Of a DNA stretch of 64,000 nt, positions 47,799 through 56,738 are shown in pieces. Below the pieces are notes generated by a model that was not told where the DNA came from, did no database searches, and was given only the letters and a program-made list of their open reading frames with translations. Each line of letters starts with the position of its first letter. Within the stretch, counting starts at the first letter, position 1. The position numbers were made by a program, and so were the translations under genes. The DNA is from Geobacter sp. (GTDB lineage: Bacteria; Desulfobacterota; Desulfuromonadia; Geobacterales; Pseudopelobacteraceae), in NCBI GenBank assembly GCA_009684515.1, contig WKKS01000003.1, positions 124,001 to 188,000 on the forward strand, read 5' to 3'.

Positions 47799-48614
47799 AT
47801 GAGTGAGAAGAGCTTTCTGACACCGGTAGAAACAGCCCATGCCATCATTCAGAATGGTCGCCGTGTACTGCATCAAAGCTTTGGGCGGACGTTTGTTCTA
47901 AGTCTTCTAGCAGGTTTTTATATAGCTTTTGGAGCCCAGCTTTCAACGGTCGTAACACAGGATGCTGCCCAGTTCGCCGGCCTGGGTATCTCCCGTCTGT
48001 TGGGAGGCTCTGCTTTTTCAATCGGACTGATGCTGGTTGTGATCTGTGGAGCCGAGTTATTCACTGGAAACAGTTTGCTGGCCGGTGCCGTACTGCACGG
48101 CGAAATATCCTGGGGAAAGCTGGCCGAAAACTGGGTTGTAGTGTTGACTGGCAATTTTATTGGCTCATTGTTTTTTGCGTGGCTAATGTTCGAAACACGA
48201 TTGTGGGAACATGGTACTGTGGCTGATCATGCCATTAAAATAGCATCTGCGAAATGCAAACTATCCTTTTTAGCCGCCTTTACCCGCGGACTACTTTGTA
48301 ACTGGCTGGTATGTTTGGCAGTTTTTATGGTTACAGCGGCCCGGGATGTTACCGGGAAACTACTGGCCTGTTTCGTTCCAATCATGACATTTGTTGCCAG
48401 TGGCTTTGAACATTCGGTTGCAAATATGTATTTCATACCCACCGGTCTCTTTCTCACGGGAGAATTGTCACGACCAGACTCATCTTTGACATGGTATGCA
48501 TTTGTAGTTGATAACCTAATACCGGTTACAACAGGCAATATCGTAGGTGGAGTCGTTTTTGTTGCCTGCGCATACTACTATGCACACATTGGATCCGAAA
48601 AGCCGTCCAAGTGA
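47799..48614 (+). CDS. formate/nitrite channel (FNT family)
   Basis: 271 residues with six hydrophobic helices, the pentameric FocA/NirC fold. Visible signs are GFYIAFGAQLSTVV (helix 1), CGAELFTGNSLL (helix 2, the broken-helix segment), NFIGSLFFAW, GLLCNWLVCLAV, GFEHSVANMYFIPTGL (with the central His) and the last helix GNIVGGVVFVA. The family moves formate, nitrite or hydrosulfide across the inner membrane; the substrate cannot be told here. The gene stands alone between two terminator-bounded units, before ispG. Confidence 0.9.
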   Translation: MSEKSFLTPVETAHAIIQNGRRVLHQSFGRTFVLSLLAGFYIAFGAQLSTVVTQDAAQFAGLGISRLLGGSAFSIGLMLVVICGAELFTGNSLLAGAVLHGEISWGKLAENWVVVLTGNFIGSLFFAWLMFETRLWEHGTVADHAIKIASAKCKLSFLAAFTRGLLCNWLVCLAVFMVTAARDVTGKLLACFVPIMTFVASGFEHSVANMYFIPTGLFLTGELSRPDSSLTWYAFVVDNLIPVTTGNIVGGVVFVACAYYYAHIGSEKPSK

Positions 48615-48678
48615 ATAGATTGCCGGACAAGCTTGTCGTTCTTGACTTTCAGACCTCTATTTGGCACTATGCCCTCTT

Positions 48679-49725
48679 ATGAAAAAAACTACCAGACAGA
48701 TACATGTGGGTTCGGTTGCAATTGGTGGAGATGCGCCCTGTTCAGTGCAGTCCATGTGTTCTACAGATACGCGGGATGTAACCGCAACTGTTGGGCAGAT
48801 ACAGGTTCTTGCTGGCGTAGGTTGTGAGATCGTAAGGTGTGCTGTGCCGGATATGGATGCAGCCATTGCTTTGGGCCAAATTAAAGAACTCAGCCCGATC
48901 CCGGTCATTGCAGACATACACTTTGACTATAAACTGGCTCTAAGGGTTCTAGAGGGTGGAATTGACGGTCTCAGACTCAATCCAGGCAATATCGGTGACA
49001 AATGGAAAGTTGCTGAAGTAGTCAAGTCTGCTGCAGACCGTAGAGTACCAATTCGCATAGGCGTTAACGCCGGTTCACTGGAAAAGGAATTGTTGGAGCG
49101 TTATGGTCATCCAACAGCTGAAGCTATGGCCGAATCAGCTTTGGGACACATCCGCATTCTTGAAGATCTTAATTACCGTGAGATCAAAGTTTCCCTCAAA
49201 GCATCCGATGTTATGAAAACTGTGGCTGCCTATCGATTACTTTCGCAACAGGTCGACTATCCGATGCACATTGGCATTACTGAGGCCGGGACCATTTTCT
49301 CCGGCACGATCAAATCTTCGGTTGGGTTGGGCATTCTTTTGGCCGACGGCATTGGCGATACGATGCGTGTTTCACTGACCGGTGATGTTCAGGATGAAGT
49401 CAGGGTAGGGTACGAGATTCTTAAGAGCCTGGGACTGCGACATCGTGGCGTCAACTTCGTATCATGTCCGACCTGCGGTCGCTGCCAGATTAACCTGGTC
49501 AAGGTAGCCGAGGAAGTAGAACGCCGACTCCAGGGCGTTGACAAGCGAATTACGGTCGCTGTCATGGGGTGTGCCGTCAACGGACCCGGAGAAGCCCGTG
49601 AAGCCGATGTTGGCATTGCCGGCGGAAAAGGGGAGGGGCTACTATTCCGCAACGGAGAGATCGTACGCAAAGTGCCTGAAGATCAACTGGCTGATGCTCT
49701 GATTGAAGAAATAAACAAACTGTAA
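48679..49725 (+). CDS. ispG: 4-hydroxy-3-methylbut-2-enyl diphosphate synthase
   Basis: 348 residues from the ATG at 48679, giving MKKTTRQIHVGSVAIGG; the TTG at 48661 is upstream of it. Late step of the non-mevalonate isoprenoid route. SVQSMCSTDTRDV and the 4Fe-4S cysteines (CPTCGRC at about 264-270 and the Cys in MGCAVNGPGEA) are present. Followed closely by proS. Confidence 0.96.
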   Translation: MKKTTRQIHVGSVAIGGDAPCSVQSMCSTDTRDVTATVGQIQVLAGVGCEIVRCAVPDMDAAIALGQIKELSPIPVIADIHFDYKLALRVLEGGIDGLRLNPGNIGDKWKVAEVVKSAADRRVPIRIGVNAGSLEKELLERYGHPTAEAMAESALGHIRILEDLNYREIKVSLKASDVMKTVAAYRLLSQQVDYPMHIGITEAGTIFSGTIKSSVGLGILLADGIGDTMRVSLTGDVQDEVRVGYEILKSLGLRHRGVNFVSCPTCGRCQINLVKVAEEVERRLQGVDKRITVAVMGCAVNGPGEAREADVGIAGGKGEGLLFRNGEIVRKVPEDQLADALIEEINKL

Positions 49726-49761
49726 AACCAATAATCGTACATTCGATGTTCTGAGGTCCCA

Positions 49762-51492
49762 ATGCTTTATTCCCGTTATTTCATACCGACAGTTAAGGAA
49801 ACACCTTCCGATGCCGAGGTCATTTCACATCAGTTGATGCTGCGGGCCGGCATGATTCGCAAGCTCTCTGCCGGCATATACAATTATCTGCCGATGGGAT
49901 TGCGATCAATCCGTAAGTTCGAAAATATAGTCCGTGAAGAGATGAACAAGGCGGATGCCATCGAAATGCTCATGCCCAGTGTGCAACCGGCAGAACTTTG
50001 GCAGGAGTCCGGGCGTTGGGCGTTTTATGGCAAGGAGTTGTTGCGTTTCAAAGATCGCAAAGATGCCGACTTCTGTATGGGGCCGACTCACGAAGAGGTC
50101 ATTACTGACATGGTGCGGCGCGAGATAAAAAGTTACAGACAGATGCCGATCAATTTTTATCAGGTTCAGACAAAATTTCGTGATGAAATCCGCCCCCGAT
50201 TCGGGCTTATGCGTGGTCGCGAATTCATCATGAAGGATGCCTATTCTTTTGATGTGGACAGCCTGGCTGCAGATAAATCCTATGATAAGATGTACAACGC
50301 CTACATGCGAATATTCGAGCGCTGCGGACTAAACTTCCGTGCCGTAGAGGCCGATACCGGCAGTATTGGTGGTTCTTCTTCTCATGAGTTTATGGTGCTG
50401 GCTGACTCTGGTGAAGATGCCATTGTTTCGTGTGATGCCTGTAGATACGCCGCTAATGTTGAAAAAGCAGAGTCCGGGGCACCACTTCAACCGGTTTCTG
50501 CGGAACCTTTGCCGATTCAAAAAACAGCGACACCAAACATGAAGACAATTGCAGATGTTGCCGCCTTTTTGGGTCTCACTTCCGATCTGACAGTAAAAAC
50601 CTTGGTTTACTGTTCTGAAGAAGGCGACACGGTTATGGCACTTCTTCGTGGTGATCACGAGTTGAACGAAATTAAATTGAAAAACTCGTTGGGGTGGAAC
50701 GAAATCAGAATGGCCACCGAAGAAGAAATATTGCGCCTGACAGGTTCTCCAATTGGATTTCTTGGTCCATTGGAGTTGAAAGAGAAAACCACTGTAATTG
50801 CTGATCTGTTGGTACGGAATATGGTGAATACAGTTGTTGGCGCAAACGAGATCGATATGCATTTCTGTAATGTCAATCCGTCCCGTGACTTTACTCCTGA
50901 TCGTTATGTTGATATCCGCAACGTAGTGGCTAACGATAGCTGTCCTCGTTGCCATGAAGGCAAGCTAGAGATGTGGCGAGGGATTGAAGTTGGCCATGTG
51001 TTCAAGCTTGGCACAAAATATTCCCAATCTCTCAACGCGACCTATCTTGATGCAAACGGCAAAGAACAGTTTATTTTCATGGGATGCTACGGCATCGGTA
51101 TCGGCAGAACGGTGGCAGCATCTATTGAACAGAATCATGACGATAACGGCATTATCTTTCCGATTCCGATTGCTCCATTTCACTGTTCTGTAGTAGCCAT
51201 TAACGCCAAAGACAAAGGTGTTATGGCCGAGTCAGAGGAAATCTATCTGAAGCTTGAAGAGCTTGGAATTGAAGTTCTTTTTGATGACCGAGACGAACGT
51301 CCAGGAGTCAAATTCAAAGACAACGATCTGATTGGTATTCCATTGCGGCTTGTTGTTGGCAGCAAGGGACTGGCTGAGGGTAAAGTTGAACTGAAAATCA
51401 GGGCAACGGGAGAGGTTATGTCGCTGCCGATAGAAGAAGCCATTGCCATGGTTCATCAGATGGTAACATCCGCTCTGAAATACAAAGAATAA
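49762..51492 (+). CDS. proS: proline-tRNA ligase (bacterial type with insertion domain)
   Basis: 576 residues. Class II core with [48 protein letters not shown], motif 2 region ([25 protein letters not shown]), motif 3 ([17 protein letters not shown]) and the C-terminal anticodon domain. The editing insertion (about 225-395, YBAK-like, [15 protein letters not shown]) is present, so it is the bacterial long form. 36 bases after ispG. Confidence 0.97.
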   Translation: MLYSRYFIPTVKETPSDAEVISHQLMLRAGMIRKLSAGIYNYLPMGLRSIRKFENIVREEMNKADAIEMLMPSVQPAELWQESGRWAFYGKELLRFKDRKDADFCMGPTHEEVITDMVRREIKSYRQMPINFYQVQTKFRDEIRPRFGLMRGREFIMKDAYSFDVDSLAADKSYDKMYNAYMRIFERCGLNFRAVEADTGSIGGSSSHEFMVLADSGEDAIVSCDACRYAANVEKAESGAPLQPVSAEPLPIQKTATPNMKTIADVAAFLGLTSDLTVKTLVYCSEEGDTVMALLRGDHELNEIKLKNSLGWNEIRMATEEEILRLTGSPIGFLGPLELKEKTTVIADLLVRNMVNTVVGANEIDMHFCNVNPSRDFTPDRYVDIRNVVANDSCPRCHEGKLEMWRGIEVGHVFKLGTKYSQSLNATYLDANGKEQFIFMGCYGIGIGRTVAASIEQNHDDNGIIFPIPIAPFHCSVVAINAKDKGVMAESEEIYLKLEELGIEVLFDDRDERPGVKFKDNDLIGIPLRLVVGSKGLAEGKVELKIRATGEVMSLPIEEAIAMVHQMVTSALKYKE

Positions 51493-51515
51493 TATCTAAG
51501 AGTTATGAGGGTGTG

Positions 51516-52829
51516 ATGCAGATAAACCCGATTTGGGATACACAGCACGAATGCATGCAGCGTGAGGAATTGGAACAGCTTCAGCTGGAGCGACTCCAAG
51601 CCACGCTCAATCGCGCCTATAAGAACGTTACCTGCTACCGTACCAAGTTCAATGAACAGGGAATCGTACCGGAGGACGTCACATCACTGGAGGAACTTTC
51701 AAAGCTTCCTTTTACGACAAAAGAAGATTTGCGTCTTAATTATCCTTACGGCATGTTTGCAGTGCCGCTACGTGAAGTTGTCCGGATTCACTCTTCGTCC
51801 GGAACTACCGGTAAGCCTACGGTTGTCGGATATACTAAAAACGATCTTAAAATCTGGTCGAATCTTGTTGCACGTATGATGGTCTCCGCCGGTGTAACAC
51901 ATGACGATGTTATCCAAATTGCATTCGGGTATGGAATGTTCACTGGCGCGTTCGGGCTGCATTACGGCTCGGAAATGATCGGAGCTGCCGTTATACCAAT
52001 GAGTGGCGGTAATACTGATAAACAGATTATGATCATGCAGGACTACAAATCCAGCGCTTTGGTCTGCACTCCAAGTTATGCTATTACACTGGCTGATCGC
52101 ATTGAAAAACAAGGCATAGATCCTAAAACACTCGCCCTTAAGCATGGTTTGTTCGGTGGAGAACCATGGTCTGAATCAATGCGCAGGGAAATCGAGACCA
52201 GACTTCAGATTAGTGCAACTGACAATTATGGTTTGTCCGAAATTATTGGTCCGGGAGTTGCCGGAGAGTGTCTCTGTAAAAACGGCATGCACATCGCTGA
52301 GGATGCTTTTATCGCAGAAATCATTGATCCGGAAACTTGCCAGGTGCTTCCGCCCGGCAGTGTCGGTGAGTTAGTTTTGACAACAATCTGCAAGGAAGCA
52401 TTTCCTATGATCCGCTATCGGACCAGGGATATTACCAGTCTTGATTATAGGGCTTGTTCATGTGGTCGGACCATGGCCAGAATGAAAAAAACCATGGGAC
52501 GTTCTGATGATATGATTATCATCAAAGGGGTAAATGTCTTTCCGTCCCAGATTGAAGAGGTGCTCGTGGCCATTGAGGGATGCGAGCCTCACTACCAGCT
52601 CGTGATTGACCGCAAAGGTGCTTTGGATGTTTTGGAAGTCTGCATAGAAGTTCGCGAGAACATTTTCTTCGACGAAATGAAAAAACAGCGCGCCTTTCTT
52701 GATATGGTAGGAAAGAGAATTGACTCGGTGCTAGGTGTGGGGGTTACTGTCAAGCTGGTTGAGCCAAACAGTATCCCTCGCCACGAAGGTAAAGCAGTGC
52801 GGGTTATTGACAGGAGAGAACAAAGGTAG
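51516..52829 (+). CDS. phenylacetate-CoA ligase family enzyme
   Basis: 437 residues from the ATG at 51516 (GAGGGTGTG upstream). AMP-forming acyl-CoA synthetase: the P-loop [16 protein letters not shown] (about 90-105), [20 protein letters not shown] and the C-terminal [15 protein letters not shown] hinge are the conserved parts. The sequence is close to PaaK, which activates phenylacetate; no other paa gene is near, and in Geobacter such enzymes serve aromatic or fatty-acid activation, so the true substrate is open. 24 bases after proS. Confidence 0.9.
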   Translation: MQINPIWDTQHECMQREELEQLQLERLQATLNRAYKNVTCYRTKFNEQGIVPEDVTSLEELSKLPFTTKEDLRLNYPYGMFAVPLREVVRIHSSSGTTGKPTVVGYTKNDLKIWSNLVARMMVSAGVTHDDVIQIAFGYGMFTGAFGLHYGSEMIGAAVIPMSGGNTDKQIMIMQDYKSSALVCTPSYAITLADRIEKQGIDPKTLALKHGLFGGEPWSESMRREIETRLQISATDNYGLSEIIGPGVAGECLCKNGMHIAEDAFIAEIIDPETCQVLPPGSVGELVLTTICKEAFPMIRYRTRDITSLDYRACSCGRTMARMKKTMGRSDDMIIIKGVNVFPSQIEEVLVAIEGCEPHYQLVIDRKGALDVLEVCIEVRENIFFDEMKKQRAFLDMVGKRIDSVLGVGVTVKLVEPNSIPRHEGKAVRVIDRREQR

Positions 52830-52866
52830 CATCATGTTTCCGCATGCTGCGGATCTAAAAAAAACC

Positions 52867-52900
52867 GCTCTCCGGCAAGAAGCTGGTGGGCTTTTTTTTT
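52867..52900 (+). terminator. intrinsic terminator after the CoA ligase
   Basis: Stem GCTCTCCGGC/AGCTGGTGGGC region (52867-52876 with 52881-52891, one mismatch), loop AAGA, followed by nine T residues. A second small hairpin CCGCA-TGC-TGCGG lies at 52840-52852. Confidence 0.85.
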
Positions 52901-52996
52901 GCCGAAGCTTACTTTGCTATACTAAGATACAAATATTTCCACAATCGTTAGCCTGAATTTGAGGTAAACGAAACACTCCAAAGAACAGGGACTTAC

Positions 52997-53452
52997 ATGA
53001 TCAGCAGAAAACTGTCGGCAGGTGACATTATTGACGCGCGTTGCACGCGTTGTCGTGAAATTCTAAACCACAGAATTGTAGCTATGGTAGAAGACAAAGT
53101 GGTTCGAGTTGAGTGCAATACTTGTAATGGCGTTCACAACTATTATCCGCCACCAACGGTTAAAGAAGCCAGAGTTGCCGAGGTAGGAAAAGAACCTTCT
53201 GCGCCTAGGAAAACATCAACTCCGCGTTCATTAAAAAAAGACCCGACAGAATCCGACCGCGAAGAGTGGGCATCTCTCAAGCCAACCATGCAGATTGATC
53301 GTGCCAAGGTTTATGATATGAACGGTTCATTTCGTGTCAACGGCCTGATATTACATTCTGTATTCGGACTGGGAGTTGTAAAGCAGTTGATCGTGCCCAA
53401 CAAGATGCAGGTTCTTTTTCAGGACGGGGTTAAACTATTAAGATGTCAGTAA
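52997..53452 (+). CDS. zinc-ribbon protein with C-terminal GxVxH domain, function unknown
   Basis: 151 residues. The N-terminus holds two CxxC pairs (C16/C19 and C40/C43), a zinc-ribbon layout. A charged linker rich in Lys, Ser, Pro and Thr (about 55-95) follows. The C-terminal part (VNGLILHSVFGLGVVKQLIVPNKMQVLFQDGVKLL) resembles the GxxVxHxxFGxGxV motif of small SH3-like folds, as in the tail of UvrD/PcrA helicases. No known function. It is the only gene between two terminators, so a single-gene unit. Suggested role: a nucleic-acid- or RNA-polymerase-linked protein, but this is guesswork. Confidence 0.75.
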   Translation: MISRKLSAGDIIDARCTRCREILNHRIVAMVEDKVVRVECNTCNGVHNYYPPPTVKEARVAEVGKEPSAPRKTSTPRSLKKDPTESDREEWASLKPTMQIDRAKVYDMNGSFRVNGLILHSVFGLGVVKQLIVPNKMQVLFQDGVKLLRCQ

Positions 53453-53509
53453 GTGACGATGTGTACAGTCGGCATTGTTAGGTTGACTTTGTTGGACTTT
53501 GACATATAA

Positions 53510-53537
53510 AAAACTGGCGGCAAACTGCCGGTTTTTT
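53510..53537 (+). terminator. intrinsic terminator
   Basis: Stem ACTGGC/GCCGGT (53513-53518 with 53527-53532), or the alternative CGGCA/TGCCG, followed by T6. Confidence 0.85.
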
Positions 53538-53777
53538 ATGTCACCATTCAATGGCTTCCATTGGTCTAATATAAATTCATCTCAGGCTAATTGTCAGTAG
53601 GATCAGATGTAAAACATGCAAAAGCATTTTATGTAATGTTGAGTGACAGCCAACTTGACATAATATATCTTATGGGCGAAGTCTGATGCTAAAATATAAA
53701 ATACTTGCATTATCAGAACATTATCAGTAATGTATCGCTGTTCACACCTACTGAGTCTTTGAGGAGTTGTACTGCGT
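53538..53777 (+). other. A+T-rich gap before infA, no gene
   Basis: 240 bases without a credible reading frame. A perfect TTGACA at 53655-53660 has no good -10 at 16-18 bases; a TTGAGT (53639-53644) with TAATAT 16 bases later is a possible infA promoter. GAGGAG is the ribosome binding site just before infA. Nothing else was seen. Confidence 0.5.
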
Positions 53778-53996
53778 ATGAGTAAAGAAGAAGCAATTGA
53801 AGTAGAAGGAACCGTAATTGAGCCGCTGCCTAATGCAATGTTCCGTGTCAGGCTTGAAAACGATCACGTAGTATTGGCTCATATCTCCGGTAAGATGCGT
53901 AAATATTTCATAAAGATTCTTCCTGGTGACAAGGTTACTGTAGAACTGTCACCCTACGACCTGACTCGTGGTCGCATTACTTACCGCGCCAAATAA
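53778..53996 (+). CDS. infA: translation initiation factor IF-1
   Basis: 72 residues, the standard S1/OB-fold factor. [50 protein letters not shown] is complete. Alone, not in a ribosomal protein operon. Confidence 0.98.
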   Translation: MSKEEAIEVEGTVIEPLPNAMFRVRLENDHVVLAHISGKMRKYFIKILPGDKVTVELSPYDLTRGRITYRAK

Positions 53997-54021
53997 TCTG
54001 GTTACATTCTATATTCTGAAC

Positions 54022-54050
54022 AGGCCCGTCCATATTGGTGGGCTTGTGTC
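54022..54050 (+). terminator. weak hairpin between infA and efp
   Basis: 7-bp stem GCCCGTC/GGTGGGC (54024-54030 with 54037-54043, two G-T pairs) followed by TTGTGTCGTTT. Partial terminator at best. Confidence 0.4.
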
Positions 54051-54078
54051 GTTTAATTAAAACATTTGTGAGGAATTA

Positions 54079-54642
54079 ATGTACACCGTTGCTGACTTGA
54101 AAAAAGGTCTCAAAATTACTTTGGATGGGGACCCGTATCTTGTAGTTGCTTTTGACTTCGTTAAACCAGGTAAAGGCCAGGCGCTTTATCGTACCAAAAT
54201 GCGAAACATGATTAACGGCACCCTTCTTGACAGGACTTACCGTTCCGGCGAGACTTTTGACTCAGCCAATCTTGAAGAGCGAGAGATGGAGTATCTTTAC
54301 AAGGAAGGCACACATTATACTTTCATGGACCAAGCTAATTATGAGCAGGTTGTTATGGAAGAAGAAACATTGGGCGATGCCAAAAACTTCCTTTTGGAAA
54401 ATCTGAAAGTTGATGTGATGATGTTCGGTGAAAAGCCAATCGGCGTTTCGCTACCTAACTTTGTAAATCTCCGTGTGACAGAGGCTGAACAGTGGGCTAA
54501 GGGTGACACCAGCGGTAACGACACTAAGCCGGCTACAGTTGAAACCGGTTACGTTCTGCGTGTACCCCCTTTCATTGAAGAAGGTGAGTTGATTGTTATT
54601 GATACCAGAAATGGCGAGTACTCAACCCGCGTTAAAGGTTAG
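54079..54642 (+). CDS. efp: elongation factor P
   Basis: 187 residues with three beta-barrel domains. Relieves ribosome stalling at proline runs. The loop KPGKGQ places the modifiable lysine at K32 (equal to K34 of E. coli), which fits the beta-lysylation route, as epmA follows directly and a lysine 2,3-aminomutase lies just after. AGGAATTA is the ribosome binding site. Confidence 0.97.
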   Translation: MYTVADLKKGLKITLDGDPYLVVAFDFVKPGKGQALYRTKMRNMINGTLLDRTYRSGETFDSANLEEREMEYLYKEGTHYTFMDQANYEQVVMEEETLGDAKNFLLENLKVDVMMFGEKPIGVSLPNFVNLRVTEAEQWAKGDTSGNDTKPATVETGYVLRVPPFIEEGELIVIDTRNGEYSTRVKG

Positions 54643-54644
54643 TT

Positions 54645-55550
54645 ATGCATAGTGACGCCTTGTGGCTCAGGGCGCATATTATAAAATCCATTCGTGATTT
54701 TTTTTGGATGAGGGGGTTTCTTGAAGTGGAAACCCCCCTTCTTATTCCAGCCAATGCCCCTGAAGAGTACATAGATCCGATTCTCGCCCTCCCCTGGCAA
54801 CTCCAGACATCCCCTGAGCTTTGTATGAAGCGATTATTATGTCGTGGACACAAACATATTTTTCAGATCTCACACTGTTGGCGTGCAGACGAGCGTGGTC
54901 TTCGACATCTTTCAGAGTTTACGATGCTGGAATGGTATCGTGCAGACGGCGATTACAACAATCTTATGGCCGATTGCGAAGATTTGCTTAAACACGTTGC
55001 AACTGCGTGCCTTGCCAATTCACCCGTGTATAGTCACAAGGGTTTTATTATTGATCCATTTAGTTCATGGATTAAAATTAGCGTTCAGGAAGCGTTTTTA
55101 AAATACAGCAATACAAGCGTATGGGAATGCCTGGAAAAAGGTCTCTACGAGGATGTTTTAACCACAATTATCGAGCCTGAATTGGGACGTTACCCTTCAC
55201 CGGTGTTTCTAACCGATTATCCGGCGGAATTGGCCGCTCTTTCACGTCTAAAACCAGATCATCCTGAACTGGCAGAACGTTTTGAACTGTATCTGGGGGG
55301 ATTGGAGCTTGCCAACGGATTCAGTGAATTAAACGACAGTCTGGAGCAGCGCAGACGTTTTGATGAAGCAAATGTCGTGCGAATTAATTTTGGGCGTTCA
55401 GCGTTGCCGTTGCCAGAAAGATTTCTAGATGAGCTCGACCGCATGCCGCCAGCAGCTGGAATTGCGCTAGGAGTAGATCGATTGGTAATGTTGGCTGCCG
55501 GAGCCGTAAGTATTGATGAAGTGGTAGCTTTTACTACTGAACAGCTGTGA
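54645..55550 (+). CDS. epmA: EF-P lysine lysyltransferase EpmA (GenX/PoxA)
   Basis: 301 residues, a class II lysyl-tRNA synthetase-like catalytic core without anticodon domain. RGFLEVETPLL, FQISHCWRADERGLRHLSEFTMLEWYR (motif 2) and AGIALGVDRLVMLAAG (motif 3) are present. It transfers (R)-beta-lysine to EF-P. The gene starts two bases after efp ends. Its 3' end overlaps by 17 bases the end of the convergent lysine 2,3-aminomutase gene. Confidence 0.95.
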   Translation: MHSDALWLRAHIIKSIRDFFWMRGFLEVETPLLIPANAPEEYIDPILALPWQLQTSPELCMKRLLCRGHKHIFQISHCWRADERGLRHLSEFTMLEWYRADGDYNNLMADCEDLLKHVATACLANSPVYSHKGFIIDPFSSWIKISVQEAFLKYSNTSVWECLEKGLYEDVLTTIIEPELGRYPSPVFLTDYPAELAALSRLKPDHPELAERFELYLGGLELANGFSELNDSLEQRRRFDEANVVRINFGRSALPLPERFLDELDRMPPAAGIALGVDRLVMLAAGAVSIDEVVAFTTEQL

Positions 55551-56568
55551 TGTCCTGGTATTTAACTGTTTCACCGGTATAAGTCTTTAATAACAACATA
55601 TCGCCATCCCTCTCCATTACGTCCGGTAAGATAGCCACCTTGCCTTTACCACCCGGCAGATCAATGACATAATGAGGTACTGCCAGTCCGGATACGTGTC
55701 CGCGCAATGCTTTGATTATCTCAAGCCCTGTTTCTACAGATGTTCTGAAATGCGAAGTACCTCTTACCAAGTCCATTTGGTGCAAATAGTATGGTTTTAC
55801 ACGTATATCAAGCAGATTTGACATGAGTTGACGCATAATGTCCACATCATCATTTACGTTCTTGAGGAGGACAGACTGGTTGCCTAATTGTATGCCGGCA
55901 TCCGCCAGCATGCTGCAAGCAGCTCCGGAGGCTGAAGTTATCTCGGCAGGATGGTTGAAGTGGGTGTTGATATAGAGCGGGTGGAATTGTTTGAGCAGAT
56001 TGCATAGTTCCGGAGTTATCCTCTCCGGTAAAGTAACTGGAACGCGGCTTCCAATACGAATGATGGATACATGCTCGATTGAGCGTATGCCGCTTAAAAT
56101 GCGATCCAATGCTTCATCGCTTAGCATCAGCGGATCTCCCCCCGACAGTATGACGTCTCGAATAGTCGGATTGGCTGCTATGTAAGAAATAGCTTTCCTG
56201 AAGTCTTCCTCAGTCATCTGACTTTCAGTGGTGCCAACAAGGCGTTTACGCATGCAGAAACGGCAATATACCGGGCATTGATTTGAAACGAGTAGTACAA
56301 CTCGATTTGGGTAACGATGTATCAGTCCATTTACTGGACTCAGGAATGATTCGTTTAAAGGATCAGCGAGCTGATCGAAGTCATCCAGTTCTTGTGAGTC
56401 CGGCATGCACTGTTTCCAGATGGGGTCTTTGTTAGATTTGATAAGATTGGCATAGTAGTTTGAGACTCGAACCGGATAGCGTGAGGAAACCAGGCGTTGA
56501 CTGTTGTCTAAAAGCAAATTAGTCTTTGTGCTATATGTAGATAGGACATCATATTTAAAGTGTTGCAT
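55534..56568 (-). CDS. KamA-type lysine 2,3-aminomutase (EpmB role likely)
   Basis: 344 residues. Radical SAM enzyme with CPVYCRFCMRKR (4Fe-4S cysteines), ILSGGDPLMLSDEALD and a PLP lysine in YVIDLPGGKGKV. It lies convergently next to efp-epmA and should make the beta-lysine used by EpmA. Length equals EpmB (about 340), but it keeps the second substrate aspartate and PLP-lysine region (VIDLPGGKGK) typical of KamA, where E. coli EpmB has a different sequence. The other substrate aspartate, in YYLHQMDLVRG, is also present. It may act on free lysine for other uses too. EpmC is not in this window. Confidence 0.88.
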   Translation of the reverse strand: MQHFKYDVLSTYSTKTNLLLDNSQRLVSSRYPVRVSNYYANLIKSNKDPIWKQCMPDSQELDDFDQLADPLNESFLSPVNGLIHRYPNRVVLLVSNQCPVYCRFCMRKRLVGTTESQMTEEDFRKAISYIAANPTIRDVILSGGDPLMLSDEALDRILSGIRSIEHVSIIRIGSRVPVTLPERITPELCNLLKQFHPLYINTHFNHPAEITSASGAACSMLADAGIQLGNQSVLLKNVNDDVDIMRQLMSNLLDIRVKPYYLHQMDLVRGTSHFRTSVETGLEIIKALRGHVSGLAVPHYVIDLPGGKGKVAILPDVMERDGDMLLLKTYTGETVKYQDITAVQ

Positions 56569-56738
56569 CTAATAAGTTCCTGTTTGCGACTCACATCTCT
56601 TCTATAGGCGATGACATTGTGGATATCTTTGAATTAACTTGAAAATAGTCAGTTTTTATGAAATATACAATAGTTTATTGCACTTACTATACAATGATAA
56701 ATTCACTTCTCTAATCAACTTTATATTGGTCTGCTGAT

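Noticed and set aside
53655..53683. TTGACA-based promoter for infA
   Set aside because: The hexamer is perfect but there is no acceptable -10 at 16-18 bases.
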